Positions 45,575 through 55,399 of a stretch of DNA of 64,000 nt are shown here, piece after piece. This DNA is from Vibrio sp. B1FLJ16 (GTDB taxonomy: Bacteria > Pseudomonadota > Gammaproteobacteria > Enterobacterales > Vibrionaceae), in contig NZ_HG992750.1 of the NCBI RefSeq assembly GCF_905175385.1, positions 1,302,001 through 1,366,000 on the forward strand, given 5' to 3'. Within the stretch, counting starts at the first letter, position 1, and each line of letters opens with the position of its first letter. Made by a program: the position numbers and the translations under genes. Below the pieces are notes generated by a model, which worked only from the letters and a program-made list of their open reading frames with translations, ran no database searches and was not told where the DNA came from.

Positions 45575-46405
45575 ATGGAACAATCCATCCGTGATGAAAT
45601 GCGCGTTCTCCCTTCTATCGATCCGCATTTCGAAATTGAACGCCGTGTGGCTTTTATCAAGCAAAAACTGAAAGAAGCAGGTTGTAAGTCACTTGTGCTG
45701 GGCATCAGTGGCGGTGTTGACTCAACTACGTGCGGCCGCCTTGCTCAACTAGCGGTCGACCAGCTTAATGAAGAAAGCGCTACAAATGACTACCAGTTCA
45801 TCGCAGTACGTCTTCCGTACGGTGAGCAAAAAGATGAAGATGAAGCACAGCTTGCGTTATCTTTTATCAAACCAACACATTCTGTTTCTGTAAACATCAA
45901 ACAAGGTGTAGACGGATTGCATGCGGCTTCTAACTTTGCACTTGAGGGCACTGGCCTTCTTCCGAGTGACGCTGCAAAAGTAGACTTCGTCAAAGGTAAC
46001 GTAAAAGCACGTGCTCGCATGGTCGCTCAATACGAAATCGCAGGTTACGTTGGTGGTTTAGTACTAGGAACGGATCACTCAGCTGAGAACATTACCGGTT
46101 TCTACACTAAGTTTGGTGATGGTGCATGTGACATGGCACCGTTGTTCGGTCTGAGCAAACGTCAGGTACGTGAAGTCGCAGCAACTCTGGGAGCGCCGGA
46201 GCTACTCGTTAAGAAAACACCAACTGCCGATTTGGAAGAACTTGCGCCGCAGAAAGCAGACGAAGATGCATTGAATCTGACTTACGATCAAATTGATGAT
46301 TTCCTGGAAGGCAAACCTGTTTCACAGCAAGCGAGTGATCGCTTAGTTGCGATTTATAAAGCAACACAGCACAAACGCCAGCCAATCCCGACAATTTATG
46401 ATTAA
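45575..46405 (+). CDS. nadE: NAD synthetase NadE, ammonia-dependent
   Basis: 276 residues. The ATP-pyrophosphatase loop [20 protein letters not shown] and the conserved [39 protein letters not shown] and [10 protein letters not shown] segments match short NadE enzymes, which use ammonia because they lack a glutaminase domain. It turns deamido-NAD to NAD with ATP, the last step of synthesis. It follows a good ribosome site (AGGAAAAGGAACCCTAA). Confidence 0.95.
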   Translation: MEQSIRDEMRVLPSIDPHFEIERRVAFIKQKLKEAGCKSLVLGISGGVDSTTCGRLAQLAVDQLNEESATNDYQFIAVRLPYGEQKDEDEAQLALSFIKPTHSVSVNIKQGVDGLHAASNFALEGTGLLPSDAAKVDFVKGNVKARARMVAQYEIAGYVGGLVLGTDHSAENITGFYTKFGDGACDMAPLFGLSKRQVREVAATLGAPELLVKKTPTADLEELAPQKADEDALNLTYDQIDDFLEGKPVSQQASDRLVAIYKATQHKRQPIPTIYD

Positions 46406-46410
46406 ATAAT

Positions 46411-46448
46411 AAGTTCCTAGGCCCTAGGATTATAGGGCCTAGGAACTT
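46411..46448. terminator. Long perfect hairpin after nadE
   Basis: AAGTTCCTAGGCCC (46411-46424) pairs with GGGCCTAGGAACTT (46435-46448), a 14-bp perfect stem and 10-nt loop. There is no clear T tract, but its position between convergent genes suggests a terminator. Confidence 0.7.
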
Positions 46449-46496
46449 GATGAACATCACCGTTGGCTGGGGTTTACAAACAAGTTTACGATTTGG

Positions 46497-48314
46497 CTAG
46501 TCTGTAATTTCGACGTCGGTTTCCGGGACTGCACAGCACGCTAAAACCGCCCCCATTGCACGCTCCTCTGCACTTAATGCCGGTACGTCAGGATGATCAA
46601 CTTGCCCTGATTTTAATTGAACCTTACAGGCACCACATAATCCTGCACGACAGCTGTTGCTGATTGGCTTCCCTGCATCTTCCAGTTGTTCCAGAAGTGT
46701 TTTCTGATTATTCCCCGTAATTTTTGAACCGTTGAACTCGATTTCGACACTTTTCTCTGGTTTTTCAGTTACAGGAGAGACACCAAATGCTTCTTGGTGG
46801 TAGCTCTCTTCAGGTAGCCCCTTCTTCAGCAACAAGTTCTTCGCTTTTTGCATAAAACCATCCGGACCACAAACAAACACCTGACGATGTTCAGCGTCTT
46901 TAATGGTCTTGATGTGTGAAAGACTTAAACGCCCTTTCAATCCAAACCAGTCTATCGCAGGTTGAGTCAGGCAGAACTTAACTTCCAGTCCCGGATTCTC
47001 TCGCTTTAGTTGCTCCAGTTCTGCTCTGCAAGGAATGTCTTTTTCGATGCGACATTGATGGTAAAACACAACATCATCTAATTGATTGTGATCGGCTAAG
47101 TAACGCACCATCGATAGCATTGGTGTGACACCACTACCTGCGGATAACAATAAAAGACGCTGAGTTTGATGAGGCTTAAGATGGAACTCTCCGTCTGGTT
47201 TTTCCGCTTCTAATACGTCTCCGACTTGAAGATTATCCAGCAGCGTATTAGACACTCGACCACCAGACATTCGTTTTACGGATATCGCGTAACGCCCAAG
47301 TCTAGAAGGACTTGAAGAGAGCGTATAACGTCTGCCAATCTTTTTGCCATCCACTTCAATATCAATCGGCAGGTGTTGTCCCGGTAAATACTCAGGTAGC
47401 TGACCTTTACTTGGCTCCAGCCAAAATGTCACAAAGTCTTGCGCAATTTCTTCGCGTTCGACGCAAGTTAGCGCTAAACACTCTGGAGAATTGTCCGGGT
47501 AGAACTCTGGCTCTTTGTATTCAAGTACTTCGACTTTGTCACCTTGACGAATAATCCCTTCATTAAGCGCAACAAGATTTTGTCCGAAGAAAACGCCACC
47601 TCGCTCATTGGATCGGAACTTTTGCAGTGTTTTTAACGGTTCTTTACTCTCACGGAAGGTACCTCTTTGCGTATTTACCGTGGTAAGAATGCAACGCTCA
47701 CAGGGCTTTAGCGACTCAAACTCCACTTCACCAATGCGAATACGTTTCCATGAGTCTTCTTCAAATGGTTTCGTGCCCGCGACTACCAAGTTGGTACGAA
47801 ACTGATCCATCGAGTGCTGCTCAGAACTTCTCTTGTTCAGTTCATCAAGCGAAGCCTGACTAATCACCAACACCGGATAACCATCAGCAAAACTGACATT
47901 GTGACCGAACTTATCTCGCACGCGGTTTGACTGCTCACCACAAAACAGCAGTTCGACTCGTAGCCCTAATACACTGGTAAACCAGTCATCGGCTTCATCG
48001 GTCGTAGTATAGGCAGAAAATGTGTCATTCCATACGGTTGCAGGTGTTTCCTGCATTTTGAAATCTTGGTAACGAATCTTAAGCGGTTCCATACCTAAGG
48101 CGCTGAATACGACGCCATCCGAAAGCAAGGCTGATTTAACAGTGACCATCTGCGGATATTTACGCGCCGTAACCATAGAACCATCCGCTTTAGCAATCAT
48201 AAAACGACGGTCAAAGCTCAGGCCCTGTTTTTCTACCCAGGCAGACGAGAGTGATACTCCGCCAATAGATTTAACCGGAAACACGTTTATTTGTGATAAG
48301 TTGGGTTGCGACAT
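46497..48314 (-). CDS. MOSC domain fused to a ferredoxin-NAD(P) reductase and [2Fe-2S] ferredoxin
   Basis: 605 residues from the ATG at 48314 (MSQPNLSQINVFPVKSIGG), with AGGAAGAAGG upstream. Residues 1-265 form a MOSC N-terminal barrel plus MOSC domain (FDRRFMIAKADGSMVTARKY, KPCERCILTTVNTQRGTFR), which holds the molybdenum cofactor in YcbX-like enzymes. Residues 280-510 form an FAD/NAD reductase (GRRYTLSSSPSRLGRYAISV, LLLSAGSGVTPMLSMVRYL, VFVCGPDGFMQ). Residues 520-605 are a ferredoxin with CRAGLCGACKVQL and ACCAVPE. It may reduce N-hydroxylated or related compounds using NAD(P)H. Confidence 0.88.
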   Translation of the reverse strand: MSQPNLSQINVFPVKSIGGVSLSSAWVEKQGLSFDRRFMIAKADGSMVTARKYPQMVTVKSALLSDGVVFSALGMEPLKIRYQDFKMQETPATVWNDTFSAYTTTDEADDWFTSVLGLRVELLFCGEQSNRVRDKFGHNVSFADGYPVLVISQASLDELNKRSSEQHSMDQFRTNLVVAGTKPFEEDSWKRIRIGEVEFESLKPCERCILTTVNTQRGTFRESKEPLKTLQKFRSNERGGVFFGQNLVALNEGIIRQGDKVEVLEYKEPEFYPDNSPECLALTCVEREEIAQDFVTFWLEPSKGQLPEYLPGQHLPIDIEVDGKKIGRRYTLSSSPSRLGRYAISVKRMSGGRVSNTLLDNLQVGDVLEAEKPDGEFHLKPHQTQRLLLLSAGSGVTPMLSMVRYLADHNQLDDVVFYHQCRIEKDIPCRAELEQLKRENPGLEVKFCLTQPAIDWFGLKGRLSLSHIKTIKDAEHRQVFVCGPDGFMQKAKNLLLKKGLPEESYHQEAFGVSPVTEKPEKSVEIEFNGSKITGNNQKTLLEQLEDAGKPISNSCRAGLCGACKVQLKSGQVDHPDVPALSAEERAMGAVLACCAVPETDVEITD

Positions 48315-48498
48315 GACCTTCTTCCTACGGAGCATTTTATTTATAACATCATTGTAAGGAGAAGTCTTAACTAATGTAAGGGCCCTCTAGCTAAATCTTC
48401 TACTAGCGATAAAGTCACCCTATTTTCCGGCTCCTGAAGAGAAAAATGAAAAATGGGATGAAATGTGGAGTCAATTCCTCTATCATCCTGTCGCCTAA

Positions 48499-48514
48499 GC
48501 GCAAGCGTTTGCGA
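48499..48514. promoter_or_regulatory. Candidate PurR box upstream of pyrC
   Basis: GCGCAAGCGTTTGCGA matches the PurR palindrome ACGCAAACGTTTGCGT at 13 of 16 positions. It lies 60 bases before pyrC, which is a known PurR target in enterobacteria. Confidence 0.65.
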
Positions 48515-48574
48515 ACTTTGTAAATTCTGCATTTAGGCTCCAATCAGACAACTTTTTAATGGTGGGAGCAATTA

Positions 48575-49603
48575 ATGACAACACTGAGAATCACTCGTCC
48601 TGACGACTGGCACGTTCACTTACGCGATGGCGAAGTTCTAAAAGATACCGTCCGCGATATCAGCCGCTACAATGGCCGAGCGCTGATCATGCCAAATACC
48701 GTCCCACCTGTTACCAATACTGAAATGGCTCTCGCCTACCGTGATAGAATCCTTAAAGAACAACACGGCGAACAATTTGAGCCACTAATGGCGCTATACC
48801 TTACTGACAACACCACACCAGATGAAATCCGTGCCGCGAAAGCAACAGGTAAAATTGTAGCTGCGAAGCTTTACCCAGCAGGTGCAACAACTAACTCTGA
48901 CTCCGGCGTGACCAATGCTAAGAACATCTACCACGTGTTAGAAGCAATGGAAGAAGTCGGCATGTTGCTTTTGGTTCATGGTGAAGTAACGCATCACGAT
49001 GTCGACATATTTGACCGTGAGAAAGAATTCCTGGATACCGTTCTTGCGCCAATTGTTAATGATTTCCCGAACCTGAAAATCGTTCTGGAACACATCACTA
49101 CTGCTGACGCTGCCAACTTTGTTAAAAACGCCTCTGATAACGTTGCAGCAACCATTACTGCTCACCACCTTCTTTTCAACCGTAACCACATGCTGGTAGG
49201 TGGCATTAAGCCACACTTCTACTGTTTGCCAATTCTTAAGCGCAACACCCACCAGCTCGCGCTGATTGAAGCAGCAACTAGCGGTAGTAAAAAGTTCTTC
49301 CTGGGTACAGACTCCGCGCCACACGCTAAAGGGGCAAAAGAATCTGCTTGCGGTTGTGCGGGTTCATATACTGCCCACGCAGCACTTGAGCTGTATGCAG
49401 AAGTATTCGATAAAGAAGGTAAACTGGAAAATCTTGAAGCCTTTGCAAGTTTTAATGGCCCGGACTTCTACGGTATTGCACGCAATACCGACACGGTAAC
49501 ACTGGAAAAGGCATCTTGGGATGTGCCTGAAACAATGCCGTTTGGTAACGACATCGTTGTGCCAATCCGTGCAAACGAACAAATAGAGTGGAAAGTAAAG
49601 TAA
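48575..49603 (+). CDS. pyrC: Dihydroorotase PyrC
   Basis: 342 residues, as in type II dihydroorotases. The metal site motif [12 protein letters not shown], the carbamylated Lys region ([15 protein letters not shown]), [20 protein letters not shown] and [13 protein letters not shown] are present. It closes carbamoyl-aspartate to dihydroorotate in pyrimidine synthesis. A PurR-like site lies upstream and a strong terminator downstream, so it is transcribed alone. Confidence 0.96.
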   Translation: MTTLRITRPDDWHVHLRDGEVLKDTVRDISRYNGRALIMPNTVPPVTNTEMALAYRDRILKEQHGEQFEPLMALYLTDNTTPDEIRAAKATGKIVAAKLYPAGATTNSDSGVTNAKNIYHVLEAMEEVGMLLLVHGEVTHHDVDIFDREKEFLDTVLAPIVNDFPNLKIVLEHITTADAANFVKNASDNVAATITAHHLLFNRNHMLVGGIKPHFYCLPILKRNTHQLALIEAATSGSKKFFLGTDSAPHAKGAKESACGCAGSYTAHAALELYAEVFDKEGKLENLEAFASFNGPDFYGIARNTDTVTLEKASWDVPETMPFGNDIVVPIRANEQIEWKVK

Positions 49604-49629
49604 CCTTCTCACTTAAACAGTACCGATAG

Positions 49630-49663
49630 AAAAGGGTCATGCTCACCGAGCTATGACCCTTTT
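49630..49663. terminator. Rho-independent terminator of pyrC
   Basis: AAAAGGGTCAT (49630-49640) pairs with ATGACCCTTTT (49653-49663), 12-nt loop, followed by GTTTTTAC. It can also serve the convergent DUF808 gene. Confidence 0.9.
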
Positions 49664-49681
49664 GTTTTTACTATGATGAAA

Positions 49682-50587
49682 TTACTTTCCGCGAATTTTT
49701 TCAATCACAGTCCACACGCCGACTACGATTAAACCCGCAACAAAACCAATAAGACCGTTAAGAACCACTGGCAACACCGCCGATACGATAGAGTAACCAC
49801 TAAAGTCCATGATAATAGGCTCTACGATATGGTGTATGGCCGGAATATTGTGAACAATGATCCCACCCCCAACCAAAAACATCGCCAAGGTGCCCACAAT
49901 CGTTAATAGCCTCATTAGTTTTGGCGCAAAGGTAACCAGCGCACTCCCTACTTTCGCCATGAAACCTTTACCTTGAGAACGAGCCTCAAGATACAGCCCC
50001 AAATCATCCAATTTAACGATGCCCGCCACTAGGCCATAAACACCAAGAGTAATTACAAACGCAATCAGGCTGACAACAGCAATTTGAGTGACAATATTAG
50101 CGCCGGATACCGTGCCTAAAGCAATCACAATAATTTCGGCAGAGAGAATAAAATCAGTGCGAATTGCGCCGTTAATTTTCCGCTTTTCGAACTCTTCAAC
50201 TGACTCTCCGGCATTCAGCACCTCTTCTTTATCTTCGTGTGCGTGAGCGTGTGGAAAGAGCTTTTCTAACACTTTCTCTGCACCTTCAAAGCAGAGGAAA
50301 AGTCCACCAATAAGAAGCATCGGCATGATCAACCAGGGAGCAAAAGCACTGATCAGAAGTGCAGCAGGCACCAAAATCAGTTTATTCTTAAACGACCCCT
50401 TAGTGACGGCCCACACAACAGGTATCTCACGTTCCGAGGCAATGCCTTGCACTTGCTGTGCATTCAGCGCCAAATCATCGCCCAACACACCTGCGGTCTT
50501 TTTCGCCGCCACTTTGGACATTACAGCGATGTCATCTAATACCGTAGCGATGTCATCCAGCAATGTGAGTAAACTTGCTCCAGCCAT
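49682..50587 (-). CDS. DUF808-family inner-membrane protein (YedI-like)
   Basis: 301 residues with about six membrane helices. The start MAGASLLTLLDDIATVLDDI and the region KKTAGVLGDDLALNAQQVQG match YedI. The central KRKINGAIRTDFILSAEIIV and the late hydrophobic helices follow the family. Function unknown. It lies convergent with pyrC and diverges from the M14 peptidase gene. Confidence 0.85.
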   Translation of the reverse strand: MAGASLLTLLDDIATVLDDIAVMSKVAAKKTAGVLGDDLALNAQQVQGIASEREIPVVWAVTKGSFKNKLILVPAALLISAFAPWLIMPMLLIGGLFLCFEGAEKVLEKLFPHAHAHEDKEEVLNAGESVEEFEKRKINGAIRTDFILSAEIIVIALGTVSGANIVTQIAVVSLIAFVITLGVYGLVAGIVKLDDLGLYLEARSQGKGFMAKVGSALVTFAPKLMRLLTIVGTLAMFLVGGGIIVHNIPAIHHIVEPIIMDFSGYSIVSAVLPVVLNGLIGFVAGLIVVGVWTVIEKIRGK

Positions 50588-50771
50588 TATTTATCTCTTC
50601 ATGCAAACGAGTTGCTTAACTCTTATTAAAATTAAACTGTAGACCATAAAACCACACCGCAACGTCATGATCTGGCATAGATTATGGTGTCGGACGGGAT
50701 TTAGTATTGCTGTTGGTACAAGACAAAGCTAGTCTTGTCTTACATTTAAGGAAGTAATAGAAAAAGTATAG

Positions 50772-51689
50772 ATGAAAAGCGGATACACTTACCCAATCGG
50801 AACCCCAGGCCAGCCTTGGGGCGAAGCAGAACGCAAAGCCTGGTTAGCGAAGCAAGAAATAAAGCGCAGCTATCAAGAAGAGGTTGTCAGTAAAATAGAC
50901 GCACTGCGTAACCGTTTTGATGTTGAGCAACACGGCGCTCTCTCCTACGACGAAAATCGTTTTCCACTGTTTTGCATTAAAACACGCAAATGGGATTCAG
51001 CAAAACCTGTTGTTCTTATCACCGGCGGTGTGCATGGCTACGAAACCAGTGGTGTACATGGTGCATTAAAATTCGTTGATACCGAGGCAGAGCGCTACGC
51101 TGAGCACTTTAATATCGTCGTTGCTCCTTGTGTCAGCCCATGGGGTTATGAAGTCATTAACCGCTGGAATCCAAACGCGATTGACCCAAACCGCTCTTTC
51201 TATGCAGACAGCCCTGCTGAAGAGTCAGCAAACCTCATTAGCCTAGTTGCGACACTCGGTGATGTGTTAATGCACATTGACCTTCATGAAACGACAGATT
51301 CAGACGAAACAGAGTTCCGCCCTGCTCTGGCTGCCCGCGATGGTATTGAATACAGCGAAGGCCTGATCCCAGATGGTTTCTACACAGTAGGTGATTCTGA
51401 GAATCCCCAACCTGAGTTTCAAAAAGCAGTAATTGAGTCTGTAGCGAAAGTGACGCATATCGCTCCTGCGGATGATAACGGCGAAATCATTGGTTCACCC
51501 GTTGTGCAATTTGGCGTTATCAATTATCCGATGGTAAAACTGGGCCTATGTGGCGGGGTAACTAACTGCACGTACGGCACGACAACAGAAGTCTACCCAG
51601 ACAGCCCGAAAGTGACTGATGAAGAGTGTAATGACGCTCAGGTAGCAGCAATTGTCGGCGGCCTCGATTACGTGCTATCACAGTTATAA
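50772..51689 (+). CDS. M14-family metallocarboxypeptidase
   Basis: 305 residues. The zinc site is seen in LITGGVHGYETSGVHGALKF (H-x2-E) and the later MHIDLHETTDSDE. The size and motifs match the M14 group close to succinylglutamate desuccinylase and to small carboxypeptidases. It lacks a signal peptide, so it acts in the cytoplasm. The substrate is not evident. Confidence 0.75.
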   Translation: MKSGYTYPIGTPGQPWGEAERKAWLAKQEIKRSYQEEVVSKIDALRNRFDVEQHGALSYDENRFPLFCIKTRKWDSAKPVVLITGGVHGYETSGVHGALKFVDTEAERYAEHFNIVVAPCVSPWGYEVINRWNPNAIDPNRSFYADSPAEESANLISLVATLGDVLMHIDLHETTDSDETEFRPALAARDGIEYSEGLIPDGFYTVGDSENPQPEFQKAVIESVAKVTHIAPADDNGEIIGSPVVQFGVINYPMVKLGLCGGVTNCTYGTTTEVYPDSPKVTDEECNDAQVAAIVGGLDYVLSQL

Positions 51690-51721
51690 CCAAATAACCT
51701 CTAGCCACTCACATCGCGATG

Positions 51722-51750
51722 AAAATAGGCCGGATAAACCGGCCTATTTT
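51722..51750. terminator. Strong Rho-independent terminator
   Basis: A 12-bp perfect stem AAAATAGGCCGG / CCGGCCTATTTT with a 5-nt loop, 32 bases after the M14 gene. Confidence 0.92.
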
Positions 51751-51835
51751 CATATCGGCTCTCCCCGTTCATAACCGATATAGCTATTTACCAGAACCCA
51801 CCACTTCTCACTTCTATTACTTTTACATCATAAAA

Positions 51836-51856
51836 ATAATGTTAATTATCATTAGC
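51836..51856. promoter_or_regulatory. Possible Fur-like site upstream of the MCP gene
   Basis: AATTATCATTA within 51836-51856 resembles tandem Fur half-sites, about 110 bases before the MCP start. AT-rich DNA gives such matches by chance, so this is weak. Confidence 0.25.
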
Positions 51857-51964
51857 ATACTTACAATAATGTAACAATTATCACAGTCCCATTACTTAGT
51901 TTGTTTTTATATTCTTACATTCTGTTATTTTAATCTGCGTAAATATTGGTCAGGGAACGATGTT

Positions 51965-53620
51965 ATGTCGATAAAAATGAGATTGTACTGTTTATCAGTT
52001 ATCCCTCTGCTTCTGATGGCGAGTGGCATGCTCAGTATGGGATATTGGGGGGGCAATAAAATCACCCAAAGTGAAGGTGAAATTGCGAAAGAAGCGCTTA
52101 TCGAGCAAAAAAAGGCAGAGCTTAAGAATAATGTTGATCTTGCTCGCTCTATTGTTGATGCAGCAATAAGGCAAAGCGGCTCTATTAAGGAAGCTCTACC
52201 AATATTAAAAAGCCTTGAGTTTGGGCAATCTGGTTACATTTTTATTTATGACGGGCAAGGTGTAAGGATTGCTAACGGTCAGCGTACTGATGGTGTCGGG
52301 GAAAACTTTTGGAACCTTCAAGACAAGAAAGGGAATTTCCTTATCCAAGACCTTATTCGTAATGGTAAAAAAGGCGAATACACGACTTATTACTTTCCAA
52401 AACCCGGAGAAACGGAAGCTTTACCTAAGCTCAGTTATTCTACGTTTATTCCTGAAGCAAATTTGATGTTGGGTACGGGTTTTTATATCGATGATATAGA
52501 CCTAATCATCAGTAATATGGAAGAAGCGGGACATCAACTATCCCAAGAAGCGTTGATGGATTCTTCCATAGTTTCCTTAGCCTTGATTGTTTTCTCTTTA
52601 ATTCTAGTTACGTTGTCAGCCCGAACGGTTTTAAATCCTTTGGGTATGTTGAATGGTTCAATGAAAACCTTTGCTGATGGTGAGGGGGATTTATCGCAGC
52701 GAATGCAAAGTTTTAACGCACCTGAATTAACGGCTGTCAGTAAGAGCTTTAATGCGTTTATTGTTTTCCTGCAAGATATTGTTGGACGAGTTAAGAATTC
52801 AAGTGACAGTGTAGATAAAGTGTCTAACGACATTGCAACCCTATCCCATCAATTAACCTCCATTGCTTCTGAACAACGTTCTGGAGCAGAGCAAGTCGCA
52901 ACGGCTATCGTTGAGATGACCACAACTGCTACGGAAATATCAAAGAATGCTTCTCAAGCTTCAGAGGCAGCTCAGTTGGCAAATAACAGTGCTGTAGGTG
53001 CTACAGACACAGTGAATTCAGCTGTAAAGTCAGTGGAGTCATTAGTGGGTGAAGTTTTATATGCCAATGACGTCATTCAGAAGCTAGGAGGTAATGTAGA
53101 GCGTATCTCTTCTGCTCTAAATGTGATTCAGGAAATAGCAGAACAAACGAATCTATTAGCGTTGAATGCAGCCATCGAAGCGGCAAGGGCTGGAGAGCAA
53201 GGCCGTGGTTTTGCGGTTGTTGCAGATGAAGTCCGTAAGCTAGCAAGTCGCACCCAAAGCAGCACTGCCGAGATTAACACGATGATTGAAGAATTAAAGT
53301 CATCGTCTAGTGACGCACTTGCTGCTATGAGTTCTAGCCAACAGTTAAGTTCTAGTGCTGTTGATGAAACGCAGGCGATAATTCATGCCCTTTCCGAAAT
53401 ACAAACTAATGTTGCACAAATTCTAGATGCAAGTACGTTAATTGCAGCAGCAACTGAAGAGCAAAGTATCGTAGGGCAAGATATTTCTGAGCAAATATTG
53501 TCGGTATCAAACTCAACCGCAGAAGCTGAATCAGTGGTTAATGATGTGTACGCTAAAACGAAAGACTTAAGCGGTAGGTCTGATGAGCTGAAAGGTGTTG
53601 TTGGGTTGTTTAAGGTTTAG
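51965..53620 (+). CDS. Methyl-accepting chemotaxis protein with a Cache sensor
   Basis: 551 residues. An N-terminal helix (residues 8-28), a periplasmic single-Cache domain ([40 protein letters not shown]), a second helix (196-216), HAMP, and a C-terminal signalling domain with the hairpin [24 protein letters not shown] region. It senses a small molecule outside the cell and controls CheA. It is monocistronic with a terminator on each side. The ligand is unknown. Confidence 0.92.
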   Translation: MSIKMRLYCLSVIPLLLMASGMLSMGYWGGNKITQSEGEIAKEALIEQKKAELKNNVDLARSIVDAAIRQSGSIKEALPILKSLEFGQSGYIFIYDGQGVRIANGQRTDGVGENFWNLQDKKGNFLIQDLIRNGKKGEYTTYYFPKPGETEALPKLSYSTFIPEANLMLGTGFYIDDIDLIISNMEEAGHQLSQEALMDSSIVSLALIVFSLILVTLSARTVLNPLGMLNGSMKTFADGEGDLSQRMQSFNAPELTAVSKSFNAFIVFLQDIVGRVKNSSDSVDKVSNDIATLSHQLTSIASEQRSGAEQVATAIVEMTTTATEISKNASQASEAAQLANNSAVGATDTVNSAVKSVESLVGEVLYANDVIQKLGGNVERISSALNVIQEIAEQTNLLALNAAIEAARAGEQGRGFAVVADEVRKLASRTQSSTAEINTMIEELKSSSSDALAAMSSSQQLSSSAVDETQAIIHALSEIQTNVAQILDASTLIAAATEEQSIVGQDISEQILSVSNSTAEAESVVNDVYAKTKDLSGRSDELKGVVGLFKV

Positions 53621-53737
53621 TTAATCCTGAGAAGTTACCATAATTGCTGAACAGATACCCTGCTTTACTTCTTCTAGGTTAACCAATCCTGGTTCATCGT
53701 TCCAACCTGACAAGTTTGCCAGCTTCGCTGGGAAAAC

Positions 53738-53771
53738 AAAAATACCGACCTTGTAAGAAGTCGGTATTTTT
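53738..53771. terminator. Rho-independent terminator between MCP and ohr
   Basis: AAAAATACCGAC (53738-53749) pairs with GTCGGTATTTTT (53760-53771), 10-nt loop, T runs on both sides. Confidence 0.9.
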
Positions 53772-53803
53772 TTAAGTGCAAGAAATACGTATTCCGAGTT
53801 GTA

Positions 53804-54226
53804 TTAGATTGCTTCACCATTGACAGCCAGTTGTACGTCGATGTTGCCACGAACTGCGTTTGAGTAAGGGCATACCTGATGTGCCACCCGAACTAACTCA
53901 AGCGCTTGCTCTTGTGGCAACTCTAGTGAAACAGAAATACTTACCGTTAAAGCAAAACCACCTTGTTCATTTGGAACAATACCCACTTCCGCCGTAACAG
54001 GCGCTTGTTTAATGGCGACCTTAGCTTCGCGCGCGACATGGAATATTGCATTTGAAAAACAAGCAGAGTATCCAGCAGCAAACAGTTGCTCAGGGTTTGT
54101 TGCAGTACCTGAGCCTCCCATCTCTTTCGGGTAAGAAAGATCAAGATCTAACAGGCCGTCATTGGTTTTTACTTGACCATTGCGGCCAGCTGATGCGGTA
54201 GCTTGAGTTTTGTATAACGTAGTCAT
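53804..54226 (-). CDS. ohr: Organic hydroperoxide resistance protein Ohr
   Basis: 140 residues. The two redox cysteines lie in LFAAGYSACFSNAIFHVARE and VAHQVCPYSNAVRGN, and LYKTQATASAGRNGQVKTND opens the protein, all as in Ohr. It reduces organic and fatty-acid hydroperoxides using a lipoylated partner. It diverges from ohrR, and two palindromes lie between the genes. Confidence 0.95.
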   Translation of the reverse strand: MTTLYKTQATASAGRNGQVKTNDGLLDLDLSYPKEMGGSGTATNPEQLFAAGYSACFSNAIFHVAREAKVAIKQAPVTAEVGIVPNEQGGFALTVSISVSLELPQEQALELVRVAHQVCPYSNAVRGNIDVQLAVNGEAI

Positions 54227-54254
54227 TGGTTACTCCACCATTTTAAGTTGTGTG

Positions 54255-54317
54255 CAATTTAATTGTTTACAATGTTAAATCGAAATAAAGGTAGAATACA
54301 AGTATATTGTGCACAAT
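54255..54317. promoter_or_regulatory. OhrR operator region with two dyads
   Basis: CAATTTAATTG (54255-54265) and the perfect palindrome ATTGTGCACAAT (54306-54317) lie in the 112-base ohr-ohrR gap. Known OhrR operators have the form TACAATTAAATTGTA, which resembles the first dyad. Confidence 0.6.
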
Positions 54318-54338
54318 TTATTTTTTGAGGGTAATACG

Positions 54339-54800
54339 ATGAGTAATTGTAAAGAGGACACACCACTATCGGCTGATGAGAGTCTATTGCTCGATAATCA
54401 GGTCTGTTTTCCACTTTACAGCGCTTCAAACGCGATCATCCGTACTTATCGTCCCTTGCTTGATAAGCTCGATCTTACTTACTCACAGTACTTAGTCATG
54501 ATGGTGCTTTGGGAAAGTGATGGTATCAGCGTGAAAGACATCGGCGCGAGGCTGCACCTCGACTCTGGTACGCTGACCCCTTTATTAAAAAGGTTGGAAT
54601 TGAAAGGCTATATCGTTCGTGCCCGAAGTGAAAGCGATGAGCGAGTAAGAGTATTAAAGCTGAGCAACGAAGGCGTGCTCTTGAAACAAAAAGCGCTCTC
54701 AGTACCTACTCAAATGAAATGCAAGATTCCCCTTGAGCTCAATGAACTGATCCTATTAAAACAGTTATGTGAAAAGGTAATTCACACACTCGATGACTAA
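54339..54800 (+). CDS. ohrR: MarR-family peroxide sensor OhrR
   Basis: 153 residues from the ATG at 54339 (MSNCKEDTPLSAD), which has GAGGG five bases upstream; an earlier ATG at 54309 lies in the operator. The peroxide-sensing Cys is in LLLDNQVCFPLYSASNAI, and the winged helix is at VKDIGARLHLDSGTLTPLLK. OhrR represses ohr until its Cys is oxidised by an organic hydroperoxide. Confidence 0.93.
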   Translation: MSNCKEDTPLSADESLLLDNQVCFPLYSASNAIIRTYRPLLDKLDLTYSQYLVMMVLWESDGISVKDIGARLHLDSGTLTPLLKRLELKGYIVRARSESDERVRVLKLSNEGVLLKQKALSVPTQMKCKIPLELNELILLKQLCEKVIHTLDD

Positions 54801-55399
54801 CGTGGTTCACCTAAACTGACGGTAAGAAACTTTTTAGTTCGAGCACCAACTCATAGACACTTTATCCAGACACCCCAAACGTGCATCTTGGGTTTTCTGT
54901 TGATGGACGGTTCCGGTGTTTACCCGAATATGGTGTCACGCTTCTCAACCTAACGCACTCGTTCCCAGTTAGAAGCGCCCCTCAAACAGAATGATCATAC
55001 AAGAAAAGCGATGTTTGTCATTACTGATGTCTTTACTGATGTCTTTACTGATGGAACTCGTTTCTGGACAAAAATGTGTCAGTGATTTTTCTAATTTAGA
55101 AAATTATGAATTATCTCAGGTATGGCAAAAAGAGCTCAATAAGCACTGGAAAGTGATTTAGAAGTTGGTGTTAAAAAGTTGAATGAAGTTTTCCACTCAT
55201 AATCGATTGATCCCCAATTCAAACCTTGAAGGTACGAGTCACCGTAGACAAGTACCAGAAATTCATCTGACTTCGAGTCGATTGAAAGAAGTTAGTGCGA
55301 ATATAGCTGAGTTATCACTTGAGATGAGATAGTAGATGTATTAGAACCAGTTAGTAAATGTCTGACTGGTTCAATTCGTAAATCTAAAGTTGGATTCTA
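54801..55399. other. Intergenic region at the edge of an accessory island
   Basis: 599 bases. A small tandem repeat (ACTGATGTCTTT at 55023 and 55035, then a partial unit) opens a 44-residue frame at 55027-55161 (MSLLMSLLMELVSGQKCVSD). With one base changed near 55145 the frame could run to KKLNEVFHS at about 55201. It may be a broken small gene. The rest shows nothing recognisable. Confidence 0.4.
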
